This document shows, piece by piece, positions 35,273-47,775 of a stretch of DNA of 64,000 nucleotides (the stretch's first letter is position 1; each line of letters starts with the position of its first letter). Below the pieces are notes generated by a model, which ran no database searches, was not told the DNA's origin, and saw only the letters and a list, made by a program, of their open reading frames with translations. The position numbers and the translations under genes were made by a program. Location: positions 20,228,434-20,292,433 of the forward strand of contig NC_068934.1 of assembly GCF_023091745.1 (NCBI RefSeq). The letters run 5' to 3'. This DNA comes from Budorcas taxicolor. Its lineage: Eukaryota > Chordata > Mammalia > Artiodactyla > Bovidae.

Positions 35273-36275
35273 ACATTGCCCAAAGTAGGTAAGCTTAAGT
35301 TTAGCTTGTTCCCTTCCTGTTCTTTTCTCAGCCTTCCTTTCTTTCAACCAAAATGTCTATGTATTAACAATAAGTGCATGGGTCCCGTGAGGGTGCAAGG
35401 AGCAATATTTATATTAATTTTGCTATTTTTAGTGTCATCAAATTGGGTAAAAGTAGCTCTCAGATCATCAGACTAGACCTCTGATCTACCATTTGGAAAT
35501 TTAAAAAGTATTTTTTATGCACATCTTTGGTTTCAATGCAAATATCCCATCTGGAAATTTATTTTTGTTGAATCAAATATGTATTAAAAAGGATATGTGC
35601 CAAGGATCCCTATAACTGAGGCTAGCAGCTTATTTGTTTGAAATGGCTTAAACAGGGCATGGCATTTCTTATTTTTCTTACAGTGATTTATTTTCTGGAA
35701 TTAAAAAGAAGTGAATGTAAATAAAGCCAATAGAGGGATTTAGCCTCTGCAATGATTGACTGACAAGTCTTGGTTGGATTTGAACCTATGCTTCCTGTTG
35801 TTCTGTATTGCAAGACAGGCTCATTAAATTGAGTCTCTGAAGACTTTGTTCCTGTAAAACCCTTAGAGAACATAGCAAATCAAAAGCAAATGCACAATTG
35901 GCAAACAAAAACTATAGCAAATGGAACTATGACAGACCAAAATCCAAATCCCCTGCCTATTAAGAGATAGATGAGGATAGACACTGACATTAAGCATTTA
36001 TTTTTCTAAGATAGTACAAAGGAGAAAAATTGCAATTATGTTCTAAGATATTTGGAAACTTGTATATTGGAAGAATTTATCTGTGATGTTACCATCATTT
36101 GTTGCACTTATTACAAGGGACACTTTTGTACTGGTTAGCTATTGAGAAATCCTCAGACACTGTAATAAAAGAGAAAAAAAAAAACTAAGAAATTACAGAA
36201 GGGAAATAAGATTCTGAATCAAAGCAATAAATATGAGGCCAGTTGATGGCAACAATAACAAACTGGGAAGGAGTA
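35273..36275. other. Anonymous DNA
   Basis: No gene or named repeat. An A run is at 36173-36184. Confidence 0.4.
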
Positions 36276-36350
36276 CATGACGTCTTAATACTAATCCTCT
36301 ATTGACTAATCAAGTGACTCTGGGCAATCTACACTATCTATTTTCTTAAG
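36276..36350 (+). repeat. MIR-like fragment
   Basis: 'ctattgactaatcaagtgac' and 'tctgggcaatctacac' resemble the MIR core. Short and uncertain. Confidence 0.4.
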
Positions 36351-37404
36351 TTTGTATGCAATTTATTATACTTGAGATATACATTCCCTCTAGCTTTAAA
36401 TATATGTAATTTTATTTGATAAATATGAAACATTTGCTGTGAAAAGTATTTTGATAGTAGAAGGGAGTGCAATGATCTATATTGTCTTGTTCTCCAGTTT
36501 ATTTCAACCTAAAGCAAAAAGAGACTATTTAGAGGTAATTAAGTTACAATTAAAGTTGTATTTATGAAAATAGGATGAAGACCTATTTTCATAAATTCAA
36601 CTGTACTCTTTGAATACAATGTAAGATGCCATGAAAGGAGAGCTCTGACATGTGGGAAAAGGAAGACAAATTGTTAGAGACTTCAGGATTGAGGGGAAAT
36701 GTAGTGGCAGGCAGGGTGTCCTATGACACCCCCCAAAAATAAGACACCCATTTCACTAAAGTAGTCATTAATATGCTAACCTTACCTCTTTGGCTCTGAG
36801 CACTAAATAAATTAGGCATCCCTTTTTCTTTATACTTTACTTTATACTTATTCACTTAGTTATGGAATACTAATAGATACACTGCTGTTCCCTTTTCCCT
36901 CCTCTGTTTTTTGTCCTCCTTCTGTATGTTTGTGTTCTTTACCTGCTCTACCTCTAAACTAGGAAGACAATTAAGCCAATCAAGCTTCAAATCAAACTTT
37001 GCAGTTGTTCTTTAAGTTAACACAAAGGTCAGCAGACTGAAATAGATGCAAATGGTGGATCCTTGAGGAGAAATGGGTAGTCCTTGTCTTCAGAGAGATG
37101 ATATCTGATTTCACTTACATAAATGATTCCAACACCAAGCAAATTAAATACTATAAGAGAGGAACAAGCAGAGTTGTGTGTTGAACAAAAAGGTTGAGAG
37201 CAAATCTCTTTGGGATTATAAGAAAAGGTATCTTGGAAGGATATTATGTGAGACAGACTTTGAACGATAGGAAGAAATTTGACAGATTATGGCAGCAATG
37301 AGACAGCATAAATAAAATAATGTAAGTGAAGACAGGGAGGTCGGGGTTTATAATCACAATCAAGAAACAGTATGTCAAACAATTTGGCTACTAATAGAGG
37401 AGTA
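36351..37404. other. Anonymous DNA
   Basis: No gene or named repeat. A short inverted repeat occurs at about 36566-36598 ('tgaaaatagg' and 'cctattttca'). Confidence 0.4.
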
Positions 37405-37671
37405 GATGCAGAACGCAATGGCGCCCCACTCCAGTAATCTTGCCTGGAAAATCCCATGGGCGGAGGAGCCTGGAAGGCTGCAGTCCATGGGGTCGCTAAG
37501 AGTCTGGACACAACTGAGCGACTTCACTTTCACTTTTCACTTTCATGCATAGGAGAAAGAAATGGCGACCCACTCCAGTGTTCTTGCTTGGAGAATCCCA
37601 GGAACAGGGGAGCCTGGTGGGCTGTTGTCTATGGGGTCGCACAGAGTCGGACACGACTGAAGTGACTTAGC
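37405..37671 (+). mobile_element. Bov-A2 SINE (dimer)
   Basis: Two Bov-A monomers with the linker 'cacttttcactttcatgcat', ending 'gacttagcag'. Perfect 9-bp TSD agaggagta at 37396-37404 and 37672-37680. Confidence 0.96.
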
Positions 37672-37680
37672 AGAGGAGTA

Positions 37681-39926
37681 TATAATAGAGGGAAGATAAT
37701 ACTTGAGAGGAAGGAGATTCCAGTATTTGGCCAAGAGTGTGTTTACTATTAAATATTTCATGGGAATCCCGTAAACACTGAAGCGACTTGACCATGCGCA
37801 CCTGCGCAGACGCACACACGCACACCACCATTACGTTCCTGCCAAGATGATGCAGCTGCAGTTAATGAGAAGTAGGCGAATGGAAAAGATGTCGGCGGGG
37901 CAAATCCAGTTAAAGGGCCACTTAAGATCCTGAGGAGATATCAAAGGTCTGAACTAAGGTATTAAAAGTGGTCATGTGACAAAAGGATACTTAAAAAAAA
38001 AAGTTTGGAACCTTCATAGTTTGGAAAATTCAGCGGAAATAGAGATGAAAGGAAAGAATATTTAATTTAAATACAAAGAGTTTAAAGCATTTACAACTCT
38101 CACTAAAGACTGAAGCAGTAAAAAGCCAGAGCATGAAAAAGCCTCGAAGAAGCGTTTATTCTAACTAGTATTTATTTCACATTCAATACACCCCTCCCCA
38201 CCCATGGCTGAAAACCTCTCTGTAGGATATAAAGCTATTGAGAACTGAAGAGACAGAAGCAAACAATAACAGAAAAACAAATCTCTCCTGACCTTCACGA
38301 CAAAACCTTAGTTACAAATAGGCTAAGTTAGGGAACAGAAGTCAATCATATCAATAGGAAACAGAGCAATTTTAGCATGCTTTATTTTTGTTGAAATAAT
38401 TGCAAATTGATTAAGTAGCCCAACTTAAAGTTGTATTTATTTTATACTAGTATAATTACTGAATCAAAAGAATAAAAAATAAAATTTATTATGTTAGCAT
38501 TATTTTTTATTTCTCCAGGTTCTCAAATTCCTTGCTCATATCTTTATGTGGGCATATTTTACAGTTAAAATTACAGTGCCTGTACTTTTTATATTCTATT
38601 TTTCATGCATATAAATTATACATGGTTTTCATGTTGCATTGTGGGTTATACATTTATATTTTACGTTTCTGTGCAATACTTTATTGATTAAATTTGTCAA
38701 AAAATGTAAAATTATTCAGTGGTTGAAGTATTAGGCTCTTTTTAGATTTTGATGATCAGAGTTGATAGCATCAGTCTGTGTGCCATGAGCCTCTATTCTA
38801 AATCATGTCAATTGATCCCAGGCATCTTCCTATCTTTCAGGCTAGGCTGTTAACTCCTGCTGAGAAGACATCTTGCATTATTTACCACTGCATCTGTTGA
38901 AACTTGTATCTATTAAACCCCCCAAGTACATGTTTGTATAATGTGCTTTTTCCTTTTCATCATTTATTAGCATAGGGAGAAGAAGAGACAGAAGCATGGA
39001 ATGGGTAGCAGAATAAGGTTAAAATGTGGCAATTTACTAAAATGTGGCAATTTAATTTATTACACAAGTATGAGTCCAAAAACATTTAATTGCCAGCAAC
39101 TGTGTGACAACATTATGGTAGGAACTTGAGATTTAAAAAGTGGTCCTCGAAGAACATACAAACCAATTAATATTTCTTTTTATTTCCCTTCATCCTTCCT
39201 AACAGTCACTGATACCTTTCAAGAGATTTACTGCATTCTCATGAGATAAACAGGCTGGAAGTAAGTAAATACACAGGCATCCCGTGAATATATGGCATAA
39301 TATATGACCTACTTAATTTGGTGGCAGGTGTATCAAGACAAGTTAATTGGACACTCCCTATCTGGGATTTGAATATTGAACAAAGTATAGAGCATCTACA
39401 AAGGGTTGAGTACATTCATTCCAGTAAGAGGCACTGCTCTGATTCTCCAGCTACAAGACTTTTTTGTTTCTTTTCCTTGCCTTGCCTTCCAGGTTTCTGG
39501 AACAGCCTTTGTTCCAGTCCATTCCCAAGCTTGTCTCTCCTGTCCTTTCCTTGACACTGTAAAATCCTGATGTTTGGTCAGTAAACTCCCTTGGTTTAAC
39601 TTGTTCAGGATAATTTGGTTTGCTGGGAACCAAAGAGGTCTATTGACCTCAAAGAAAAAAGCCGCTCAGTGGTACAAGTTTACACAGGAAACCACAAGAG
39701 GGATACCTAACCCAGCTCAGAGAGGAGTCATAACCTCACCAAGCTGGATGGTCCATTTCAAAATTTTTGCTAATTTAATATATACATGAAATACATATAA
39801 TTGTTTTCACTAGCGTGTTTATTCATTGTATTTTCTTCTGAAAACATTGTGCATTTCAGGAGATCGACCTAGCTTGTAACAGAGTGGGAGAAGAATAAAT
39901 ATGTCCAGAATATAAGCTGACATGGA
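37681..39926. other. Anonymous DNA with a small CpG-bearing patch
   Basis: At 37793-37824 there is an unusual GC-rich patch (gcgcacctgcgcagacgcac). The rest is AT-rich. I see no gene. Frames at 39318-39789 show no domain. Confidence 0.4.
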
Positions 39927-40060
39927 GAATTAAATGGAACCAGAAGTCACAGAAGCTTCCAGAGCCTATTGAGCAACTCTGAATTAAATGGAACCAAAAT
40001 TCACAGACCCTTCCAGAGACCCCTGAGGAAACTCTGAATTAAATGGAAACAGAACTCACC
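39927..40060. repeat. Tandem repeat, about 54-55 bp unit
   Basis: Units start at 39927, 39981 and 40036 with 'gaattaaatggaa'. The first two are full (54 and 55 bases), the third is partial. Copies differ at several sites. Confidence 0.9.
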
Positions 40061-40297
40061 GGGCAGCTCAGGACTGACAGCACCTTCGGAAGTCCACCTT
40101 TCCTCTGTTAGGTTTGGTCCTCATGAGTGGTCACCACTCCTATACTGGGCTGCCTTCACCCATCCTCACAGCCTGACTGCTCTGACCCCTCCTGCAACGT
40201 GGAGGTCGCAGACGCCAAACTGTTTTGTGTTGCTGCCTGTCCTGGTAGCGAGGGTGGAGCCAACCTCTCATCCAGGACCACCCACAGGTCTGCCCAC

Positions 40298-40380
40298 TAG
40301 TATCACCTGGGTCTTGTTAAAGTGCAGCATTTTAGGCCTTTGGGGGTGGATTGTTAGTGACTCTGCATTTAACAAAGTTT
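40298..40380. repeat. MER5-like hAT DNA transposon fragment
   Basis: 'tatcacctgggtcttgttaa', 'agtgcagcattttaggcc' and 'ctctgcatttaacaaagttt' fit the non-autonomous hAT family MER5, in order. Orientation not assigned. Confidence 0.5.
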
Positions 40381-40406
40381 TTCAATTATCTGTAGCTATA
40401 CATATT

Positions 40407-40676
40407 CAGGAAATCAATCCTGAGCATTCACTGGAAGGACTGATGCTGAAGCTCCAATACTTTAGTTACCAAAGAGCTGACTTGTTAGAAAAGACCATGA
40501 TGATGGGAAAGATTGAAGACAGGAGGAGAAGGGGACGGGGTTGAATGGCATCACTGACTCAATAGACATGAGTTTGAGCAAGCTCTGGGAGTTGATGAAG
40601 GACAGGGAAGCCTGGCGTGCTTCAGTCCAGGGGGTCGCAAAGAGCTGGACACGACTGAGTGACTGAACGGAGCTGA
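40407..40676 (+). mobile_element. BovB LINE, 5'-truncated tail
   Basis: Plus-strand BovB from 'ggaaatcaatcctgagcat' to 'gagtgactgaacggagctga'. Probable TSD tatacatatt (40397-40406) against tatacatttt (40677-40686), 8 of 10 identical. Confidence 0.94.
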
Positions 40677-40785
40677 TATACATTTTACGTTGCTACTTCC
40701 TTAAATTATATTTCCAATATCTTTTCAAATTGGTAGGTGTAATTCAACATTTTTTTAAATGTAGAATTATGGTACTATGGTACTA

Positions 40786-40812
40786 AGGACACGACTGAGA
40801 AACTGAACAACA
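40786..40812 (+). mobile_element. Minimal BovB 3' end
   Basis: Only 'ggacacgactgagaaactga' and 'acaacaa' remain, the last bases of BovB plus its (CAA)n tail. Confidence 0.75.
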
Positions 40813-40814
40813 AA

Positions 40815-41105
40815 TAGCTACATAACAAATCACTCAAAATCATAGATACTAACTAAAAAGAGTAAACATTTATGATCTCACACTGTTTCTGAGGGTCAGG
40901 GAACAGCTTTGCTGAATGGCTCCACCTTAGTCCTTCCTAAGGCTGTAGTAAGATCTGGGCAAGGCTTGCCTGAACACTTAATGGTGGTATGGCCCAAGGT
41001 GGACAGTTCCTCACTGTGGGGCCTCTCCTCCCCATGGGACAACTTGAGTGCCCTTACAATGTGGCAGCTGGGGCCCCACAGCGAGTGGTCCGTGAGAGCC
41101 AACAG
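40815..41105 (+). repeat. Old mammalian interspersed repeat, family not named
   Basis: 'acataacaaatcactcaaaa', 'tgtttctgagggtcaggg', 'gacaacttgagtgcccttac', 'aatgtggcagctgg' and 'cagcgagtggtccgtgagag' are blocks of a dispersed repeat I recognise but cannot name. It accounts for short frames on both strands here. Confidence 0.55.
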
Positions 41106-41524
41106 GAAGTCCTAGCACCTCTAAAGTCACTGGAGCTGTTTCACAGGTTGGCCTCATTCAGGCTGGGCAGGAGGACCAGGGCCGTGACTGCCACTGGGCA
41201 GGCTTGTCGGACCAACGTCAATCTGCTGACCATTACATACCCGTTATGGTTGAGGAAGCACTAACTTCTCCCAGCGCTCCCACCACCAGTGCCCGGGGGC
41301 TGGGAAGGTTTTTGAGATTCATTGGTGTTGGTGGCACAGGGCCTTCATCAGGGCAACAGACTGCTTGCACTGGCCAGTCCTGGAAAAGCCTAGCTTGTCC
41401 CCTGCAGATGGCCGTTGAAAGAATGCACTACAACTCACAGACCCACTGACAAGCGGGGCTATTTGAAGAGGGGTGTGTGTGGGCTGGTGGGTGAGTGCCA
41501 CTTCCTTCACAAGGAGTTGAAACC
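41106..41524. other. GC-richer block, unrecognised
   Basis: About 420 bases clearly richer in GC than the surroundings. Frames at 41204-41449 and 41319-41549 overlap on opposite strands; the first lacks an ATG start. No domain seen. It may be unique, or a continuation of the repeat at its left. Confidence 0.4.
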
Positions 41525-41802
41525 CCTTACTCTCCCACCAGCATCTCAATCCCCCTACATCCTGTCAGCACCTGGTTTTGTCCAGTTTCTATTTTTTAAC
41601 CCCTTTGGTGGATGTGAAATGAATCTCAGTGTTTTCATGTGCATTTCCAGGATTACTAATAAAACTTATTAGTCATTTAGGTTTCCTTTGCGTGAAATGC
41701 CCATTTTTCTTCTACACTATTTCTTTTTGGACCATTGTCATCCTTCATATATTTTGGATACTAATCCTTTGCAGTTACATGTGCTACAAAAAAAAAAAAA
41801 AT
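41525..41802 (-). repeat. Old L1 ORF2 fragment
   Basis: Antisense L1: 'ctacatcctgtcagcacctg', 'atgaatctcagtgttttcat', 'gtgcatttccaggattact', 'ccttcatatattttggatac' match the well-known reverse of the ORF2 C-terminal region. An A run (41789-41801) lies at its right edge. Confidence 0.7.
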
Positions 41803-42039
41803 TCTAATGCTGTGTAAAACTACCAGATGCTGGGAGAGATGTAAATGGCTATTTAACTCTTCCCCCTAAGAGTATTCAAGCCCTAAACAGTGATTACTTG
41901 GGCTCACTCAATAGCGATAGCCTTGGAGGAGACTTTATGAAAAATTAGTAATGGAAAAAGGTTCTACTTCTACTGTATAACCAAGGACAGTCCCTTGGAG
42001 GATATTGCTTCATTGTAGAGAAGGATTTTAAACACCTCT

Positions 42040-42565
42040 CAGTTCAGTTCAGTTCAGTCACTCAGTCGTGTCCGACTCTTTGCAACCCCGTGAACTGCAG
42101 CACGCCAGGCCTCCCTGTCCATGACCATCTCCCACAGTTCACTCAGACTCACGTCCATCGAGTCAATGATGCCATCCAGCCATCTCATCCTCTGTTGTCT
42201 CCTTTTCCTCCTGCCCCCAATCCCTCCCAGCATCAAAGTCTTTTCCAATGAGTCAATTCTTCACACGAGGTGGCCAAAGTACTGGAGTTTCAGCTTTAGC
42301 ATCATTCCTTCCAAAGAAATCCCAGGGCTGATCTCCTTCAGAATGGACTGGTTGGATCTCCTTGCAGTCCAAGGGACTCTCAGGAGTCTTCTCCAACACC
42401 ACAGTTCAAAAGCATCAATTCTTCAGCGCTCAGCTTTCTTTACAGCCCAACTCTCACATCCATACATGACTACTGGAAAAACCATAGCCTTGACTAGACA
42501 GACCTTTGTTGGCAAAGTAATGTCTCTGCTTTTCAATATGCTATCTAGGTTGGTCATAACTTTTC
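42040..42565 (-). mobile_element. BovB LINE, young-looking, with 13-bp TSD
   Basis: Antisense BovB with three tail units (gttcagttcagttcagtcac). Perfect TSD tttaaacacctct at 42027-42039 and 42566-42578. The long open frame on the plus strand (42121-42570) is the complement of the polymerase region and is not a gene. Close to consensus. Confidence 0.96.
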
Positions 42566-42867
42566 TTTAAACACCTCTAAATTATGATAATTTAAGGCAA
42601 ACAGGTAGTCCTTGCCAGTGAAAGTTGTGTGTAGGTGTAGGTATGTCAAATGTGTTTGTTGCTTAGCAACAGTGGCCTTTCTCCTTTATGTGAGCTGAGG
42701 AGATCCCTTGTTGGGATGTGCTGAGGTGGTCCCATGTAGGAGAAATGAACCAGGATCCCTGGGTAGGGAAGACTTACTCCTGCACCTCAGGAGGCTTGGG
42801 GCTGGGTGCTTCTCCAGAACAGCCCACCTGGCACTGTGCTAAGCATTAGTGGGAAAAGGCTGAGCAT

Positions 42868-43172
42868 GTACTGTTTAGTCACTCAGTCATGTCCAGCGCT
42901 TTGTGACCCCATGGACTGTGGCCCACCAGGCTCCTCTGTCCAACTGGAGTGGGTTGCCATGCTCTCCTCCAGGGGATCTTCCCAACACAGGGATTGAACT
43001 CAGGTCTTCCATATTGCAGGATGATTCTTTACTCTCTGAACCACCAGGGAAGCTGAAGAATACTGGAGTAGGTAGCTTATCCCTTCTCCAGGGGATCTTC
43101 CCAACCCAAGAATTGAACTAGGTCCCCTGCGTTGCAGGTTGATTGTTTACCAGCTGAGCTACAAGGGAAGCT
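42868..43172 (-). mobile_element. Extended Bov-tA type SINE
   Basis: A Bov-tA (42868-43053) lacking the 'atgggattctccaggcaaga' block, then a second head half (43056-43172, from 'gaagaatactggagtaggta' to 'gagctacaagggaagct'). This tandem head arrangement is a known longer form of Bov SINEs. Confidence 0.9.
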
Positions 43173-44111
43173 TCCTTGATGGCTCTTATGGCAAAGAATT
43201 CCTCTGTCACTCACCAGTAAACTGAATTTTGCTGGCCACTGGCATAGCCTTTAACTCTTTATTCATTAATAGGCTGAGCAGGATGTGAGTGTGATCTAAA
43301 AAAGAAGCATCCTCAGAGCTCAGAGGGATGTTGCTGGGATGATGGGAAGAAATGAGCTGAATCAATAGGAGTATTGTAGCAAACATGAACAAATTTCCTG
43401 CTCTCAGAATGTGCAGAATCACCTGTAACCTCAGATGGCAGAGAATCAAATGACGGCATGAGTGGAGTGGTCACGCTTTCCAGTCTTCTCACTCTTCTTG
43501 TCTCTGTACAGCAGGATCGATTTTTGAACTAAGTCTGTAGTGTTCCTGCCCAAGGAGGATGGTTGGGGGAGACTCTGGGAAATAAAGGAACTTCCTGTCA
43601 CTGGGGGCAGGTGGGTGCTCAAGCAATAAACGGAATAAATAAAAATGAGTTAATTGTGTTTGTACTCCAAGCTAGTAACATGGATCATTCCAGATACACA
43701 ATTCATCTCTACCAAGTGAATCATTACCCTTAGGGTCTTTCTCTAAATTTCTCAGATGTCGTCCCACAATACCTGCAGTTAAGTGCAGTGTTTCTGGGAA
43801 CATGAGAAGCAAAGTACACAGCCTATGCTATCTCTGAGAAAAACAGACCTGAAAGGTTGTAATGAGAACTTTGAGAAAGGAAATCTGCAAAACACAAAAA
43901 GTGACTTTATCAGATTTATTTAAAATTTTAATTTATTTTTCATGCTGAGATGAAGGCCCTTGTTAACCATATTGAGGATTAAGAGGGCTGTCTTAATGCT
44001 GCTGCACAGAATGGGGCGACTGTGAAGGAGTGATACCGTAACTTTCCAATTAAAGCTGCCCATTAAGCAACTGGTATGGCTGACTTTTTAAGAGCACTAT
44101 AATTATCACAT
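43173..44111. other. Anonymous DNA
   Basis: An 80-codon minus frame (43449-43207) has no recognisable domain. No repeat named. Confidence 0.4.
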
Positions 44112-44376
44112 CCATTTAACTTAAAAAAATATGTAAAATATGGTGACTACAACAGTTCATAATACTTTATTATACAATTGAATTTTTCCAAAAGAGTAGA
44201 ACTTAACTGTTTCATCAGAGGGAAAAAAAGATAAATATATGTGAGTGATGGATGTGTTAATTCACTAGACGGTGGGAATTCTTTCACAACATCTACATAT
44301 AGCAACTCATCATACTGTACACTTAAAATATCTTATGATTTTATTTGTCAGTTACACCTCAATAAATTGGGATAAA
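44112..44376 (+). repeat. L1 3' end, old (L1MA-like)
   Basis: 'atggtgactacaacagttca', 'taatactttattatacaatt', 'gagtgatggatgtgttaatt', 'atcatactgtacacttaaaa' and 'acacctcaataaattggg' follow the old L1 3'UTR consensus. Confidence 0.75.
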
Positions 44377-45459
44377 AGCCACAAACAAATTCAAACGAGA
44401 TTAAAATAATTGTATACCACTTCTCTATTCTCACACTTTCTCCACAGCATGACAAAAAAAAAGAGAAAAGTTAATTTTCTTAAATTTTAAAGTATTTTGT
44501 TTAAAGAATGACTTTAAAGAGTGAAAAAAATGAGCATGATCTTCAAAACAGTTTTTTTTTTTTTTTTGAAAACGGTATGGCTAATTCTGAAAAGAATTTA
44601 TACTACTTTTGATAGTTTATTACTAGAATGAGATATCAATGACCCTGGGGAAGTAGAACAAGTTTAGATGTCAGAAAAAAAATAAATTCTGATCTTCACT
44701 TAGCAGTTAAAAGCAATGGTACCCGACTCAAACTATATGACTTCTCAGAGTCTTGTTTTCCTCATCTCCCAAATGGGGGGCAATAATAACCTCAACGTAG
44801 GGCTTTTGTTACAAATGGAGAAAATGAACATTAAATGCCCAGCAGCTATTAAATAATACATAGCAGCAACTATTATTTGAAGACTTACTTCTTCAAATAA
44901 GTTTGTCTGAATAGAGATTTGTAACTTCCTCTGGGAAGATGTAGGCCAGAGGATTTGAACTACCTCTTCCAGTAATTTAGAAACGTTTTAGACACTCAGT
45001 CCCTGAACTTTGAATATATCCTAGGACCCAAATCTAAGCTATACATTTAAATGTTCCTTTAGTAATGTGTCCCAGGGTTTTACTTGCATTTTTGCTGAAA
45101 AATCCAAAGCCAGGTATTTAAATCTACCTTGGAATCCACGTTAAATGTTGTAAAAGTTTACCTTAAATGTTTTATAAACTGATCAAACTAGAATCCATAG
45201 TGAAGTGCTTGTCAAATCCAAATTTCTGGGGAAAAAAAATGATACCTTTGCTATTTTCCATGTTCTCCAGTAGACTCCAAAGTATGCAACTTACACAAGT
45301 TATTTTACTCTAATTTTACCTATTTTTACTCTAATTTTACCTATAAATGTGTACTTTATACACAGTTTTCTACAAATTAAGTGAAACGTTAAAGCTGAAA
45401 AATTAGTTCTGACTCAGAGCTCCTAATTTCATCATATGAATAATATACATTAAATATTT
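44377..45459. other. Anonymous DNA with MIR remnant
   Basis: A T run is at 44551-44567. 44690-44860 resembles a degraded MIR ('cttttccctcatct'-like region at 44755-44785 then 'caataataacctcaacgtag'). Confidence 0.45.
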
Positions 45460-45600
45460 ATCATGTTCCAAATAGGCTTATAAGCACTTTAATGCGAACT
45501 TTCACTTAATTAACTCAAAACTCTGTAACAGAGATCGAGATTCAAATTGTTTATTTGTCTACATTCTTAATCACTCACTCTGCTGCTTTTCCACTTTGCT
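45460..45600 (-). repeat. MIR-like fragment
   Basis: 'taagcactttaatgcgaact' and 'cacttaattaactcaaaact' match the reverse of MIR in order. Diverged. Confidence 0.45.
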
Positions 45601-45690
45601 ACATTTGTTTAGTCACTTAAATCATCTGTTTGTGATCTTGTAAGTTCCAGTTTCCTTGCTAGATGCAGGACCTAAAGAGATAAGATATAC

Positions 45691-45815
45691 AGTTGATCCT
45701 TGAACACTGGGAGTTTGAAAGGCATGAATCCACTTATATGTGGATTTTCTCAATAATAAATGCTATGGTATGATGGGACTCATGAGTGGTTGAATCTGTG
45801 GATGCAACAGATTAA
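45691..45815. repeat. Tigger-like (TcMar) DNA transposon fragment
   Basis: Starts with 'cagttgatccttgaacactg' and continues 'gtttgaaaggcatgaatcc', 'acttatatgtggattttctc', 'ggttgaatctgtggatgcaa', the terminal region of non-autonomous Tigger-type elements. Subfamily not assigned. Confidence 0.6.
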
Positions 45816-45919
45816 ACAGCTGCCAACCTTTGTCAAAATCTCAAATTGGGTGCAATGCATACTGTCAACCAGGAATTCAAGGATTAGAAAACAATTGTGG
45901 TATCAGTAGAGTTTTCACC

Positions 45920-46194
45920 GGAGAAAGCAATGGCACCCCACTCCAGTACTCCTGCCTGGAAAATCCCAAAGACGGAAGAGCCTGGAAGGCTGCAGTCCAT
46001 GGGGTCGCTGAGGGTTGGACACGACTGAGCTACTTCACTTTCACTTTTTACTTTCATGCATTGGAGAAGGAAATGGCAACCCACTCCAGTGTTCTTGCCT
46101 GGAGAATTTCAGGGACGGGGGAGCCTGGTGGGCTGCCATCTATGGGATCACACAGTGTTGGACATGACTGAAGTGACTTAGCAGCAGCAGCAGC
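45920..46194 (+). mobile_element. Bov-A2 SINE (dimer) with (CAG)n tail
   Basis: Two monomers, linker 'cactttttactttcatgcat', ending in a short (CAG) run. Perfect 12-bp TSD agagttttcacc at 45908-45919 and 46195-46206. Confidence 0.97.
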
Positions 46195-46206
46195 AGAGTT
46201 TTCACC

Positions 46207-47711
46207 AAATAAAACAGTATTGGTGAAGGCCATCGTCCAGCACGGACCTTGAAATATTCCTTCATGATCTTGCTTACTATATCAACCTACAAGGTTAGTA
46301 GGTCTTCTGGCAAGGAACACTGTCTCCAGATTTGACAAAGACCACTAACTAGGGTAAGCAAATCACAGGGTTAGTACCATGAAATTATTTGCTCCACAAG
46401 GCACTTTTATTTAAATCTTCCAAGATCAATATATGAAATGGAATTTCCAGAAAGTCAACCAAACTATGGGCAGACCAAGCTGACTCCTCTTGTGATGAGG
46501 AACACAAAGATGAACGCAATTACTGAAACTGTGGTATGTTAATTGACTCATCTCAGGAGTTCTCACTGAAAAAACTGTCAGCTTTTTCAGGGCAAAAATA
46601 GTGTCTCTTTTATCTTTGTAAACACTCCTCTATGGGAAGGGCCATTGAAAGAGATCCAGCTGCTCAGGTTAGGCATTGTTTGGAATGGGAATTTGTGTGT
46701 ATTGTCCATATTGAATACTAAATTACTAATGACCTAGAAAATAAAAAATGTTTCTTGTAATAAATATTATTAAGCACATATGAGTGAAATATTAAACTTA
46801 AGAGAGATTGAATTGTCCTTAAAAGGTTCATAGTGTGAGTGAAGACAGAGGTATAAAAAAGGAGGTTCATATCAGGAATGACTGAAAAAACATTGCATTA
46901 ACTCTGACTAAAGTATTTATGATTGAAATACTCTTTTTTTCATACTCTCTGAAGATATAATTCTTTCTTTCGATAAGTTTTAATCTAAGAAGATAAGGTG
47001 TATTTTTGTAAAAGGTACTGCAGTGGTTAATCATAGGTCTTTTCTATATACTCAAACTTAAGAAAAGGAAAAAATAGCCAAAAAGTAACATTTTCTTTAA
47101 AATCATGTGAGTGACTTTAACGTCTAGTAATATCCAATGATATTGTGATCTCATTTCATATACATCCAAAAGGAAATAAAATACCACAAAAGTTTAATTA
47201 ACACTTCTATGCCTTTTTGAAGTCCTTAGATGAAAGATACTAGCAGAGTATAAAGTATTATAATTGTAATCCTAAAAATACAAATTTTAATATGCTTTTC
47301 TAAAGATTTAAGATTTGAGACTGTGTAATACCACACATCAGAAGAGCTGGCTATGATCAGTCACAAAGAGACAGTTCAAGTAAAATTGGTCACACTGATT
47401 CTGAGTTTAATTAATAATGGAATTTATGAAAAAATTACAAAAATCAAAAAATGTCTTTTTGTGCTGAACTCCAAAATATATGCCATTTGATGTGACTGTC
47501 TCAGGAGTCTATTTGACTTACACTGGAGTAAGACCAAGAAGGTAAGGAAGAGAAATACTGATTGTTTGGGTATATACACTCCCTACAAATAAATAACTAA
47601 TTTAAATTAAAATGGTACTTATAATGAAGCATTATTAGGTAACAGTTTTTTATTGATTCTGGAGATTATGTGAAGGCAAAACTTTATAGATTTATGAATT
47701 TTTAAAAGTTA
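46207..47711. other. Anonymous AT-rich DNA
   Basis: About 1.5 kb without a named repeat or gene. Confidence 0.4.
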
Positions 47712-47775
47712 CATTTCAATAAGCATTTATTGAAAGCTGTTAGTGAGCACTCTGCTAGGTACTAAAAGGGATATA
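47712..47775 (-). repeat. L2 3' end
   Basis: 'tcaataagcatttattgaaa' then 'gtgagcactctgctaggtac' is the antisense L2 terminus. Confidence 0.55.

Noticed and set aside
41204..41449. 81-codon frame in the GC-richer block
   Set aside because: No ATG start, overlaps an equally long frame on the other strand, and no recognisable domain.
42121..42570. 149-codon plus-strand open frame
   Set aside because: It is the complement of BovB polymerase sequence. The same 'protein' appears opposite every antisense BovB copy in the window.
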